Notes: generated by a model not told the origin, from the sequence alone. DNA of 64,000 bases from Ignatzschineria sp. F8392 (GCF_002252045.1 NZ_NEFF01000002.1:124001-188000); one strand, 5' to 3'. Positions 26,461 through 35,866 are shown, counted from the first letter of the stretch. A program made the numbers and translations.

Positions 26461-26905
26461 GGCAGTTGGCAATTCTCAATTACCGGCACATATTGTTTAA
26501 CGGCTGTTTAAAAGTTGTTTAAATCACGTTTAATTATTTTCCCGGCATTGAAAATGCCAAACCGCGGGCATGCACCGGCGAAAAGAACGAAACAGTCGGT
26601 TCCCGCCCCTCCAATAACTCTCTTAAGAATCATTCATCGAAACAAAAAGAGCTGATGAGTTGCCGGATCTCACTATCGCGCACTTCCCAAAATCACGCGC
26701 CGGCAGTTGGCAATCCTCAATTACCGGCACATATTGTTTAACGGCTGTTTAACGGTTGTTTAACGGCTGTTTAACGGCTGTTTAAAAGCTATTTAAATCA
26801 CGTTTAATTATTTTCCCGGCATTGAAAATGCCGATTGGCGGGCATGCACCGGTGAAAAGAACGAAATGGTAAGTTCCCGCCCCTCCAATAACTCTCTTAA
26901 GAATC
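26461..26905 (+). repeat. Structured repeat cluster 4 (one full and one truncated A module, two B modules)
   Basis: Two similar units lie in tandem. The first starts with a truncated A module at 26461, only 19 bp past the ACT stop codon. The second contains an A module from about 26657. B modules lie near 26543 and 26818, each with hairpin GGCATT-GAA-AATGCC. Here the usual C-G pair is replaced by T-A on both arms, keeping the pairing. The units differ mainly in the copy number of an 11-bp repeat. They lie upstream of the iron-uptake operon. Confidence 0.82.
26735..26789 (+). repeat. 11-bp tandem repeat inside repeat cluster 4
   Basis: Five units of TGTTTAACGGC-type sequence (26735-26789, last one TGTTTAAAAGC) are followed by a partial unit. 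The parallel position in the other unit of the cluster (26494-26515) carries only two units. This is a variable-number tandem repeat. Confidence 0.85.
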
Positions 26906-27019
26906 ATTCATCGGAACAAAATAAAGCACTAAAAAAGACCTATGCACTTCTCTTCCCAGCTACTCTACTCCTATCGGCTAATATAAATTCAATACCCGCT
27001 TCTCTAACATAGATAGATA

Positions 27020-27034
27020 CTTAGAATTTCTAAG
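27020..27034 (+). promoter_or_regulatory. Perfect 15-bp palindrome upstream of the iron-uptake operon
   Basis: CTTAGAA-T-TTCTAAG is centred 36 bp upstream of the start codon at 27063. It is a candidate operator. It does not match the canonical Fur box, and no regulator gene is adjacent. Confidence 0.35.
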
Positions 27035-27062
27035 GTCAAATCAACTTGTTGGAGTATGCGCT

Positions 27063-28112
27063 ATGATACGTCGAAGAACTTTTCTAAAATCTATAATTGC
27101 TGGAGCAATTCTGATTCACTACCCTGCCCTGGCACAAGAGAAAACAAGATCCTTCTTAATCGAGTCTTTCGGCATCCTTCCCGCTCCCCAAAACATTGAG
27201 CGTATCTTAAGCGCTGGACCTGTCTCCGATATCCTTCTTCTCTCATTAGCGCCCTATAAACTTTTAGGATTAGCTGCTCTCAACTTAACACCGGCACAGA
27301 GAGCCTTCTTTCCCAAAGAGATTGGAAATCTCCCAATGACCGGCCGCTTTGCCGGTAGGGGAACAACGGCATCACTAGAAAAAATCGTGGCTCTAAAACC
27401 TGACCTAATCCTTGATGTCGGAAATATCACGCCCACCTATCTTAGTACTGCTGAACGTGTCTATGAGCAGACACAGCTCCCTTACCTTTTAGCTAACGGC
27501 TCTTTTGCAGATACCGCCAAACAACTACGAACATTAGGAGAGATATTAGGGGTCACTGAACGAGGTGAAGCATTAGCGCAATTTGCTGAAAAGATTCTTA
27601 AAGAGACACAAGATCTTGTTCCACACCACTACTCAAAACCGATCTCAATCTACTCCGCCCGTAGTGCTGATGGATTAGAAACAGGTTTAGCCGGATCGAT
27701 CCATACTGAAGTGATCGATTGGTTAGGTGCTAAAAATAGTGCTGCTCCAGCAGGTGAGAAGATTATGACACGCATCTCTATGGAGCAACTACTAGCGTGG
27801 CAACCCGATCTTATCATCACAATGGATGAAAATTTCTATCACTCTCTTCCTAATAACCGTCTCTGGCAACGACTCAATGCAATTAAAGAAGGCCGCGTCT
27901 ACTTAGCACCTAAACTTCCCTTTGGCTGGCTCGATCAACCTCCAAGCATCAACCGGCTATTGGGTGCCATCTGGCTTGCTCATCTATTAGTTCCTGAGGT
28001 AATGCCCACAACCCGCTACCGAGATTTAATTGCAGAATATTATGCTCTCTTCTATCAGCAATCGTTATCCACAGATCAACTCAATCAACTCCTCGAACAG
28101 GAGCCCTTATGA
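27063..28112 (+). CDS. Periplasmic iron-siderophore (FecB/FhuD-like) binding protein with Tat-type signal
   Basis: The 349-aa protein is the solute-binding part of an ABC importer. The N-terminus IRRRTFLKSIIAGAIL carries a twin-Arg motif (RRxFLK) with hydrophobic stretch, so export through Tat is likely. The lobes show GRFAGRGTTASLEKIVALKPDLILDVG (span about 94-120) and WQPDLIITMDE near 241, as in BtuF/FhuD-type proteins. The stop overlaps the permease ATG by 4 bp. The gene order binding protein-permease-ATPase-receptor is typical for siderophore or haem uptake; the ligand is not identifiable. Confidence 0.9.
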   Translation: MIRRRTFLKSIIAGAILIHYPALAQEKTRSFLIESFGILPAPQNIERILSAGPVSDILLLSLAPYKLLGLAALNLTPAQRAFFPKEIGNLPMTGRFAGRGTTASLEKIVALKPDLILDVGNITPTYLSTAERVYEQTQLPYLLANGSFADTAKQLRTLGEILGVTERGEALAQFAEKILKETQDLVPHHYSKPISIYSARSADGLETGLAGSIHTEVIDWLGAKNSAAPAGEKIMTRISMEQLLAWQPDLIITMDENFYHSLPNNRLWQRLNAIKEGRVYLAPKLPFGWLDQPPSINRLLGAIWLAHLLVPEVMPTTRYRDLIAEYYALFYQQSLSTDQLNQLLEQEPL

Positions 28113-29095
28113 TTCGTCTTTGGTTAGCACCTCTCCTCCTTCTACTCTTGATGATATTTGCGCTCTCTATTGGGCAATCCTCCTTCTCTCTTTCATTACT
28201 TGGAAAAGAGATAGGCGCCCTCTTCAATAATCAAGACCTGAGCGATCAGGGGTTCATCCTCTGGCATATTCGTCTTCCGCGAGTTTTAACGGCGCTTGTC
28301 GTAGGAGCAGCTCTTGCACTTGCCGGTGCAACATATCAAGGAATGTTTCGTAACCCTTTAGTCTCACCTGATATATTGGGGGTTTCAGCAGGCTCAGGGC
28401 TTGGGGCTGTGATTGCTATCTATTTCGATCTCCCCTTAATCGGAATTCAAATTTTCGCCTTTCTCTTTGGCTTAGGGACTGTTGTTCTTGTCTATGCAAT
28501 CTCCCAGGCGGTTCACCGTTTAGACCCCATATTAGCTCTCGTTTTAGCAGGTATCGCCATCTCTGCACTATTAGGCGCAGGTATCTCCCTAATCAAGCTA
28601 CTCTCAGATCCTTATAGTCAATTAACCATGATCACCTTTTGGTTGATGGGATCACTCACAATGACAACAATGGAGGATCTCCTCCTTGTCACACCGCTCT
28701 TCTTGATCTCTATCCTCCCCCTCTTTCTTCTTCGCTGGCGGATGAATCTTCTCAGCCTTGATGATGAGGAGGCTTTAGCGCTAGGTGTTAATATTCGTCA
28801 ATTACGCCTTCTCTTTATTATTGCCGCTACCTTGATGACCTCTTCTGTCGTAGCTATCACCGGTATCATTGGCTGGGTAGGATTAGTTATCCCCCATATG
28901 GCTCGCCTCTTAGTTGGGCCCGATTTTCGCCGTCTACTCCCCACGGCGCTCTTTCTCGGAGCAAGCTTTTTAATTATTACTGATACCATCGCCCGTTCAG
29001 CATTTCCAATTGAGATGCCTTTAAGTATCTTAACCGCCTTTATCGGCGCACCTTTCTTTATCGGTCTTTTGATACAAGGGGGAAGAAATAGATGA
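28109..29095 (+). CDS. FecCD-family ABC transporter permease
   Basis: This 328-aa permease has about nine or ten hydrophobic segments. FecCD signatures include WHIRLPRVLTALVVGAALALAG, GVSAGSGLGAVIA and GIIGWVGLVIPHMARLLVGP. It overlaps the binding-protein gene by ATGA and the ATPase gene by a further 4 bp (ATGA), so the three are translationally coupled. It forms the inner-membrane pore for iron-complex import. There is a single permease gene, so it probably acts as a homodimer. Confidence 0.93.
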   Translation: MIRLWLAPLLLLLLMIFALSIGQSSFSLSLLGKEIGALFNNQDLSDQGFILWHIRLPRVLTALVVGAALALAGATYQGMFRNPLVSPDILGVSAGSGLGAVIAIYFDLPLIGIQIFAFLFGLGTVVLVYAISQAVHRLDPILALVLAGIAISALLGAGISLIKLLSDPYSQLTMITFWLMGSLTMTTMEDLLLVTPLFLISILPLFLLRWRMNLLSLDDEEALALGVNIRQLRLLFIIAATLMTSSVVAITGIIGWVGLVIPHMARLLVGPDFRRLLPTALFLGASFLIITDTIARSAFPIEMPLSILTAFIGAPFFIGLLIQGGRNR

Positions 29096-29865
29096 ATTTA
29101 ATCACCTTAGAAAATATCTCTATTAACTATGGTAAGCGCACCATTATCAAAGATCTCAATACCGCCATTGAAGAGAAAGAGATTATTGCCCTCTTAGGTG
29201 CAAATGGCTGTGGAAAAACAACGCTCCTCAAATCGATCTTAGGATTAGTTAAACCACGATCGGGGACAATTACCATCGAAGGCAAACCCCAATCACAACT
29301 AAAGCAAGAAGAGATCGCCAAAATTATTGGCTATGTCCCTCAAGCACAAAATTCTCACTTCGCATTTACTGTTGAAGAGGTGGTTTTAATGGGGAGAACT
29401 GCCCATCTCCATTGGGCTGCAACCCCAAAAGAGAAAGATCGTAAGATCGCTCATACCGCGCTAGAGAGACTCGGTGTCGCCCACCTCTTAAAGTCTTCCA
29501 TTACCACCTTAAGTGGAGGAGAAAGACAACTTGTGCTTATCGCCCGAGCGATTGCACAACAGCCACGGTGTCTCATTATGGATGAACCTACAGCTAGTCT
29601 TGACTACGGCAATCAACTCCGGGTTCTAGAGCAGATCAAACGACTTAAAGCCTCAGGCATTACGATTATTATGACAACTCATCAGCCCGAGCATGCCTTG
29701 AGTATTGCCGATCGCTTACTCCTTCTTCATCAAGGCGATCTTATTGCTGATGGCGCACCAGAGACAACCCTCACAACGACAAACTTAGCGCAAATTTACA
29801 ATCTTCCCGAATCGATTATTGAACAAAATTTTCAATTTGAAAAATTACAGTTTCATTCCGCTTAA
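29092..29865 (+). CDS. Iron-complex ABC transporter ATP-binding protein
   Basis: The 257-aa ATPase has Walker A ALLGANGCGKTTLLKSI (near 37), the Q-loop in GYVPQAQNSHF, signature TTLSGGERQLVLIARA (near 140), Walker B CLIMDEPTASLDYG and the switch His in MTTHQPEHAL. It powers the FecCD-type permease to which it is translationally coupled. The closest groups are FecE/BtuD-like importers. The C-terminus runs with no extra domain. Confidence 0.94.
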   Translation: MNLITLENISINYGKRTIIKDLNTAIEEKEIIALLGANGCGKTTLLKSILGLVKPRSGTITIEGKPQSQLKQEEIAKIIGYVPQAQNSHFAFTVEEVVLMGRTAHLHWAATPKEKDRKIAHTALERLGVAHLLKSSITTLSGGERQLVLIARAIAQQPRCLIMDEPTASLDYGNQLRVLEQIKRLKASGITIIMTTHQPEHALSIADRLLLLHQGDLIADGAPETTLTTTNLAQIYNLPESIIEQNFQFEKLQFHSA

Positions 29866-29986
29866 CAGATCACTCTTAAATATCTAAGGCAACATTTTTG
29901 GGAAAACTCTAATTAGCAAAGAAGAGGCTATTAGAAAACTCAAATTGGGCAGAACCCACTATTAAAAAGAATTATAAGGAACTTTT

Positions 29987-32221
29987 ATGAAAAAAAATTA
30001 TCTAATAACTATAGAAAACGATCAAAAGACCATTTCGAGGCGATCCCCTCTTCGAGATGCTATGCTTACAGCGCTAGCCCTACTTCCTCTCTCCCTTTCT
30101 CCCATTTTTGCTGAACCGATCGATAGCGAAGAGGCGAAAGATGCAAAGGCAAAATTAACAACAGAACAACCTCAAAGCCCGCTCTTTTCTTTAGGAACAG
30201 TCACCGTAAAAGCCAATAATCCTGCAGAGAGTAACCTCTTTGAGTCAGCAGATCTATTTGAGAGTTTTATAGGCCGCGATACTATTGAGCTCTTTGAGGC
30301 AAATGATGTGGGTAAAGCACTCGCCTATACCCCTGGCGTCTTCTATGATGCGCCAATCGGCATGGGAGGACGAAGAGCTTCTAATCGCTATGAACCTACT
30401 GTTCGCGTTCGAGGCTATGACCTACGCTATGTCCCCGTTTTTGTTGATGGAATTCCTGTCTATATTCCCTACGATGGTGATTCCGATATGAGCCGTTTCT
30501 CCACTGCAGATATCTCTTCAATTGAAGTTGCGAAAGGTTATAGCTCAGTGATGTATGGGCATAATACACTCGGCGGGGCGATTAATATCGTGACGATGAA
30601 ACCTCGTTCAGAGTTTGATTTCACAGGAACAGCCGGTGCAGGACAAGGTGGGACTCATGAACTGAGCGCAAATGTGGGAACGTTACGAAATAATTGGTAC
30701 GCACAAGTCTCTGCGTCTGAAAGAGCCCGGCGCTATACAACATTAGCTAAAAATTATGTTGGCAAGGATGCCTTAGGTAAGGAGGTTAATTCAGATCGCT
30801 ATCTCTACCGCACTAAAGATCGTCGTTTTGGTCTTAAACTAGGTTGGACGCCAACAGATACCGATGAATATGTGTTGAGCTACTCCCGACAAACCGCTAA
30901 GAAATATCCTGGCAGTGAAGGTGATAATGGTTTTGTTCCCACCAAATGGATCTGGCCAAAATGGGATCGGGAGACCATCTCTTTTGTCTCTAATACCTGG
31001 TTATTTGATGAGAAACTCTATATTAAACCCCGCATCTACTACGATACATTTAAAAATACTCTCTTAAACTTCCGTCCTAATGAATCGAGTAAGTATGATG
31101 ATAAAGCCTTTGGTGCATCTGTAGAGGTAGGGACCACAGCCATTGATCGCCACCTAATTAAGATGATGATCAGCTACAAACGAGAGACTCATAAGTCGAT
31201 CGATGAAGATCTTCTCACCCATAAGAGTCGCTCTTCTCGATCAACACAGAAATTCTACTCCATTGCACTTGAAGATAATATCGCACTGACCGATAAGCTA
31301 GAGGCTCAGATCGGCGTTATCTATACTAAGCGAAAAGCAGATGCCGAAGGCATTGGCAAAAATACCGAAGACCTGATCTCTCAATATCCTGCCGCCTCTT
31401 CAATGCTCTCCCCTTCCATCCATAGTACTGACTATCAAGCAGCGCTCTTTTATAAATTAACAGAAGATGATACTTTCCGTTTTGCCATTGGTAAGAAGAC
31501 ACGTTTCCCTAGCTTTAAAGAGTCCTATTCCAATTATGGAGATAATGAGAAGAAATGCCCCAAAGGAGAGACAGCTTGTACCCCGGGAAAACTCTATCCA
31601 AGCATTGCCTTACAAAATCCCGGTTTAAAACCTGAAAGCGCTACCAATATTGAGCTGGGCTATTCAGGAATGCCAATCGATGGATTAAGCATTGATACTG
31701 CTATCTTCTATAGTCAATCGAAAGATAAAATCCAGCGCTCTAAGGATAACTGGAAGATCTTCCCCGGTTATGCTGTGACACAAAATGAGAACCTACCCGG
31801 GAAAGTGGTACGCAAAGGATTTGAGTTAGGCGTGAACTACTATCTCAATGATCAGATCAAAATTGGGGGCGGTTATACCTACCTCAATGTTAAAAATCGA
31901 GATCATAATGAGATTAAGATCACCAATACACCCAAAAACTTTGGCTTTGCTTACATTACGATCTCCCCTTACGATTGGCTCGAGCTCACGCCTTCAATCA
32001 CAGCTCGCAGTAGTAGCTATGCCGATAGTGAAGGTATTAATAAAAATCGAGGATATGCCCTCTACAACTTCAAAGCCTCTGTTAAACCACCTCAATGGAA
32101 AGGTGTAACCTTTAATGCAGGGATCGACAACATCTTTAATAAAGATTATGCCGCCTATGAATCTACCTACCCTTCCGCTGGGCGCTATCTCTACTTCAAT
32201 ATGCGCTATGAAGTCTACTAG
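29987..32221 (+). CDS. TonB-dependent outer-membrane receptor (siderophore/iron complex)
   Basis: The 744-aa receptor has a long N-terminal signal region (cleavage expected after LSPIFA near residue 42), then LGTVTVKAN as the TonB-box area. The plug domain (about 80-215) includes NDVGKALAYTPGVF, VRVRGYDLRYVPVFVDGIPV and YGHNTLGGAINIVTM. A 22-strand barrel region follows, with the C-terminal signature GIDNIFNKDYAAYES and terminal aromatic-rich YLYFNMRYEVY. It lies 121 bp after the ATPase gene with an AAGGAAC site before the ATG. No second TonB system gene is in the window. Confidence 0.94.
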   Translation: MKKNYLITIENDQKTISRRSPLRDAMLTALALLPLSLSPIFAEPIDSEEAKDAKAKLTTEQPQSPLFSLGTVTVKANNPAESNLFESADLFESFIGRDTIELFEANDVGKALAYTPGVFYDAPIGMGGRRASNRYEPTVRVRGYDLRYVPVFVDGIPVYIPYDGDSDMSRFSTADISSIEVAKGYSSVMYGHNTLGGAINIVTMKPRSEFDFTGTAGAGQGGTHELSANVGTLRNNWYAQVSASERARRYTTLAKNYVGKDALGKEVNSDRYLYRTKDRRFGLKLGWTPTDTDEYVLSYSRQTAKKYPGSEGDNGFVPTKWIWPKWDRETISFVSNTWLFDEKLYIKPRIYYDTFKNTLLNFRPNESSKYDDKAFGASVEVGTTAIDRHLIKMMISYKRETHKSIDEDLLTHKSRSSRSTQKFYSIALEDNIALTDKLEAQIGVIYTKRKADAEGIGKNTEDLISQYPAASSMLSPSIHSTDYQAALFYKLTEDDTFRFAIGKKTRFPSFKESYSNYGDNEKKCPKGETACTPGKLYPSIALQNPGLKPESATNIELGYSGMPIDGLSIDTAIFYSQSKDKIQRSKDNWKIFPGYAVTQNENLPGKVVRKGFELGVNYYLNDQIKIGGGYTYLNVKNRDHNEIKITNTPKNFGFAYITISPYDWLELTPSITARSSSYADSEGINKNRGYALYNFKASVKPPQWKGVTFNAGIDNIFNKDYAAYESTYPSAGRYLYFNMRYEVY

Positions 32222-32267
32222 GCGTGTCTCGATCCTCTCTTAACTTCTTTGGATCGTTCTAAACGTT

Positions 32268-32310
32268 CTAAAAAAAGCCCCGACAGAGTAATTGCTCTAT
32301 CGGGGCTTTC
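32268..32310. terminator. Bidirectional terminator between the receptor and asparagine-synthase-like gene
   Basis: AGCCCCGACAGAG (32276-32288) pairs with CTCTATCGGGGCT (32295-32307). It is followed by TTTC on the plus strand and by a run of T on the minus strand (A-run 32270-32276). It separates the convergent genes. Confidence 0.85.
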
Positions 32311-32402
32311 TATTAATTACTAATCGTTACAAAACAATAGCTATAAATTTTAAACCTCAACTTAAACATTAGCTTAAACATCAATTTAAATATCAATGCG
32401 AA

Positions 32403-34181
32403 CTACAACCCCACCGAATTTAACCAGAGCTCTAAAAGTGCGGCGTGCCACAATTTGGAGCCTTGGATATTGGTAAAGCTTGTGGGGGCTTCGGGGTTTT
32501 TAAGAAGTTCATCAATATAGGCGGGATTGAAGATGCCGCGCTCTTTTGCCTTTTTACTGGTTAAGGTATCACGCATCATCTCTAAAAACTCACCACGCAC
32601 ATATTTGAGTGCCGGCATCGGGAAGTAGGCTTTTGGGCGATCGATAATTGAATCGGGAACGCGACCTCTTGCAATCTCTTTTAAGATCCCTTTTCCATGA
32701 TGCTTCAATTTGTACTCCGGCGGAAGTGCCATCGCAAGCTCAACAAGACGCTGATCCATAAAGGGCATTCGTGCCTCTAAACCGTGCGCCATTGTCATAT
32801 TATCAACCCGCTTAACCGGATCATCCACCACAAGGCGCGTCACATCAAGACGCAATACCTGATCTAAGAAGGTATCTGCCCCCGGGCGCGTTAAGTGCTC
32901 CCGAATATATTCACCGGCGATATTCTCCGTATGGTATTTCGGTGTGAATGCGGCTAACCACTCTTCATGCGGGCGATCGAAATAGTGCTTTGCAAAGCGT
33001 TTTAAGGGATCTTGCTCCGTCTCTGCCACCATTTTGGGATACCAGAAATAACCGGCAAAGACCTCATCGGCCCCCTGCCCACTCTGCACCACGGAGGTGA
33101 CGGTCTTCACTCTTTCAGAAAGAAGATAGAAACCGATCGCATCTTGACCAAAGAGCGGTTCACTCATATTGGCAATTGCCTCTGGAAGGCGAGAGAGTGC
33201 CTCACTATTGGGAACTTCAAATTTGTAATGATCGGTCTGATACTTATCGACAAATTGATCGGAATAGAAGAATTCTGAACCCTTCTCTTCTGGCTGATCT
33301 TCAAAGCCGACAGAAAAGGTCTGAATCCCTTCAATTCCCTCTTCAATCGCCAGTGCCGTGATCAATGTTGAATCGAGCCCGCCGGAGAGGAGAACACCCA
33401 CCTTTTCATTGGCGAAATTCATCTCTTTCTTAATAGCAGATTTGAGCGTACTCTCGATAATCTCGCGCCACTCAACATCATCATATTGTGGATAATCGCG
33501 CTCTGCCGTTAGCTCCCAATAGCTCACTGATCGGCTCGAACCATCGGCATCGATCCGTAGATAATGCCCCGGCTCAACTTTACGAATCCCTTTTAGAATG
33601 GTCCACGGCGCCGGCACTACTGCATGGAGCGAATACATAAAGTGAAGCGCATGAGGGTCGATCTCTGTGTCGATATCCCGCGTCTGTAGAAGACTCTGCG
33701 TATTAGAGGCAAAGTAGAGCGCCGTCTCCGATTGACCAAAGCTATAGTAGAGCGGTTTTTTACCAAAACGGTCCCGAACAAGTAGGAGCGAACGATCCGC
33801 TTCATTCCAGATGGCAAAGGCATAAGCCCCATCGAGCTCCTCCACAAAGGATTCGCCCCAGCAGTGATACGCTTTTGTTAAGACTTCCGCTTGGCTCTCG
33901 GTTAGAAAACGATATCCCGCTTCGATCAAGCGCTCACGCAACGCATCTTGATTGTAGATCGTGCCGTTAGTGGCAACAATGATGCCAAAATCTTCATCAA
34001 AAAAGGGCTCTGTGCCATTGCTCACCGCAGCGAGCTTTGTCTGCACAAAACCCATATTTTCATATTGAATAATCGTTGTGCCGTCAGGACCCCGTTTCTG
34101 GATCGGCTCCGACATCTTCTGTAGTAATCCTTCCGCTACAGCTGTCTGATTTAATTTTAATACACCGGCGATTCCACTCAT
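32403..34181 (-). CDS. N-acetylglutaminylglutamine-type asparagine-synthase-like amidotransferase, catalytic Cys2 replaced by Ser
   Basis: The 592-aa protein has a class II glutaminase domain (about 1-215) and a synthetase domain (about 235-590). It resembles the TIGR03104 group, linked to the osmolyte N-acetylglutaminylglutamine amide (the group usually has TEIDPHALH, VQSGQGADEVFAGY and DDPVKRVDNMTMAHGLEAR). The ATP pyrophosphatase loop GVLLSGGLDSTL is intact. The residue after the initiator Met, normally the Cys nucleophile, is Ser (MSGIAGV; codon AGT at 34176-34178), while RGPDG and the NGTIYN oxyanion region remain. It may use ammonia instead of glutamine, or have a different activity. 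The usual partner synthetase gene is not adjacent. Confidence 0.82.
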   Translation of the reverse strand: MSGIAGVLKLNQTAVAEGLLQKMSEPIQKRGPDGTTIIQYENMGFVQTKLAAVSNGTEPFFDEDFGIIVATNGTIYNQDALRERLIEAGYRFLTESQAEVLTKAYHCWGESFVEELDGAYAFAIWNEADRSLLLVRDRFGKKPLYYSFGQSETALYFASNTQSLLQTRDIDTEIDPHALHFMYSLHAVVPAPWTILKGIRKVEPGHYLRIDADGSSRSVSYWELTAERDYPQYDDVEWREIIESTLKSAIKKEMNFANEKVGVLLSGGLDSTLITALAIEEGIEGIQTFSVGFEDQPEEKGSEFFYSDQFVDKYQTDHYKFEVPNSEALSRLPEAIANMSEPLFGQDAIGFYLLSERVKTVTSVVQSGQGADEVFAGYFWYPKMVAETEQDPLKRFAKHYFDRPHEEWLAAFTPKYHTENIAGEYIREHLTRPGADTFLDQVLRLDVTRLVVDDPVKRVDNMTMAHGLEARMPFMDQRLVELAMALPPEYKLKHHGKGILKEIARGRVPDSIIDRPKAYFPMPALKYVRGEFLEMMRDTLTSKKAKERGIFNPAYIDELLKNPEAPTSFTNIQGSKLWHAALLELWLNSVGL

Positions 34182-34301
34182 TCGTACTCTCCTTATTGAT
34201 CGATCTGTCTGATCTTTTGAGATTGATTCTCACGAACCTTACACTACTGATTCACAACGATTATGCGCTTTTCAACTTCTTGCTTCGATATCGGCTCAAG
34301 A

Positions 34302-34619
34302 TTAGAGGAGAAAGCTCTCACCACAACCACACTCTGCTTTCGCTTCGGGGTTTTGGAATTTAAACATGCGATTGATGCCATCTTGAATATAATCGAGCGT
34401 TACCGACTCAAGATAGGGGAGAATATCGGGCTCGGCGACAATCTTCACCGGCGTCTCTTCAATCACCACCACCTTCTCATCCACTTGGTCACAAAAATCG
34501 ATATAGTATTTATATCCCGAACAGCCCGACTTCTGAAGTGCGATCTTAATCGCCTCGGCACTGCTCTCACCTAAATTCTTTGCAAGCTGTTTTCTTGCGG
34601 CTTCTGTCACGATTAACAT
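34302..34619 (-). CDS. IscA/ErpA-type Fe-S carrier
   Basis: The 105-aa A-type carrier has the three conserved cysteines: SGCSG (Cys33) and ECGCGESF (Cys97 and Cys99). GYKYYIDF between them also fits IscA. Such proteins deliver Fe-S clusters to apoproteins. It lies between the amidotransferase and methyltransferase genes, all minus strand, without other isc/suf genes, so assignment to IscA, SufA or ErpA is open. Confidence 0.9.
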   Translation of the reverse strand: MLIVTEAARKQLAKNLGESSAEAIKIALQKSGCSGYKYYIDFCDQVDEKVVVIEETPVKIVAEPDILPYLESVTLDYIQDGINRMFKFQNPEAKAECGCGESFLL

Positions 34620-34768
34620 TGTGTATACTCCCTCTTATTTCAAAGATTCAATACAAAGATTCTATATAGAACTAATTTAGTCCTATATTACCTTATCTCC
34701 CACTTGCTGACGAATATTACTTCGTCATTTCTTCGCCATTACGGCGCATCGACTTGAGCGTTACCTCT

Positions 34769-35554
34769 CTACTTCCCCTCTTTTTTAGTAGAGAGCTGAG
34801 AGATATCCACATAGACGGCATTATCCTCCCCTTGAAGATTCTTAATATCGGAGAGCGTCCCTTCGGCGTAGATCACATCAAAGCCGATATGAAAGAGCTG
34901 ATCCTCCGCCTTAAGCTTCTCTGCGGCATAGCGCTTCCACTCCTCTAACCAACGATAGGTGCGTAAGCCTTTAAAGGAGGAAAATGGTCTGCCGGCCACC
35001 ACGCGCGCATCTTTAAGGAGGGTATCGAGCTTCTCATAGGTGAGGTTGATCTTCTCAATAAAGAGCACGGCATTTTTAAAGCCGAGCGCATGAAGAAAAT
35101 CGCCAATATCTTCAATATCGGGAAATTCATTGACTAACGGACCGCCGGGATAGGAGATCTCCGGGAAACTGCCGGTGCCGATCGTGGTGAAGAAGAGCTT
35201 ACCCTTCGCATTGAGACGCACTTGATAATCGCGCACACGTTCTTCAAACTCCCACACATCTTGCAGGTAGAGATTACTCATCACCAGATCAAAACGGAGG
35301 GTGGGATCAAGAATCGATTCGATATTCTCCCAAACTTCCGCCTCGGGGAAACGTGCTTTAAGAAGCTCACTGAGATAGCTATCAAACGCGCCATCGACAA
35401 GAATCTTCTCCGGCTGTAACGATTCATCGAGATACTCCACCATTCTGCGGGCGATCTCATGGTGAAGAAAAGCATGATTGCCATAAAGCTCAGGATGATA
35501 CTGTAGCTGCTTACGATTTGAAGCTGTTGTTCTTCTCATATCCGTCATATCCAC
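34769..35554 (-). CDS. Degenerate BioC-like methyltransferase-fold protein
   Basis: The 261-aa protein shows weak similarity to malonyl-ACP methyltransferase BioC in its layout: an N-terminal helix (NHAFLHHEIARRMVEYL), a Rossmann core (FDLVMSNLYLQDVWEF, GKLFFTTIGTGSFPEI) and the C-terminal part with GPLVNEFPDIEDIGDFLHALGF. The usual glycine-rich SAM motif (GxGxG) reads ILVDGAFDSYLSELL, so cofactor binding is doubtful. No bio genes are nearby. It lies upstream of the IscA-like gene, same strand, about 150 bp away. Alternatives are a pseudo-enzyme or another methyltransferase family. Confidence 0.55.
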   Translation of the reverse strand: MDMTDMRRTTASNRKQLQYHPELYGNHAFLHHEIARRMVEYLDESLQPEKILVDGAFDSYLSELLKARFPEAEVWENIESILDPTLRFDLVMSNLYLQDVWEFEERVRDYQVRLNAKGKLFFTTIGTGSFPEISYPGGPLVNEFPDIEDIGDFLHALGFKNAVLFIEKINLTYEKLDTLLKDARVVAGRPFSSFKGLRTYRWLEEWKRYAAEKLKAEDQLFHIGFDVIYAEGTLSDIKNLQGEDNAVYVDISQLSTKKEGK

Positions 35555-35866
35555 TCTCTAATTCGCCTATATCGACTCGCTATCGCGCTGATTCATTCGA
35601 TCGAAAAATTCATTGAAAATTTCATTGAAAAGTTCATTTAAAAGAACTCCATTCTATCACGCTTTTGGGGATCACTTGGGAGAAGATGCAAAAGCAGAAC
35701 ATTCAAAAAACTGACCATATCGAGCCATAAAAGATAATCATCCCTATTTTAATGCTAGAATAATTAACCTAAATAGAATCTAAATAGATTGAATAATTTT
35801 AACTGTTTAATTTAGGCTAATGAATTCCATTAATCACTATAAAACTTTATTGATAAGAATAATTTT
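35555..35866. other. Divergent spacer between the methyltransferase and wzz
   Basis: It holds a short run of near-repeats (AAAAATTCATTGAAAATTTCATTGAAAAGTTCATT, span 35605-35640) and an AT-rich stretch with likely promoters for wzz. No gene is evident. Confidence 0.45.

Noticed and set aside
27020-27062. Canonical Fur box before the iron operon
   Set aside because: No stretch fits the 19-bp Fur consensus; only the unrelated palindrome is seen.
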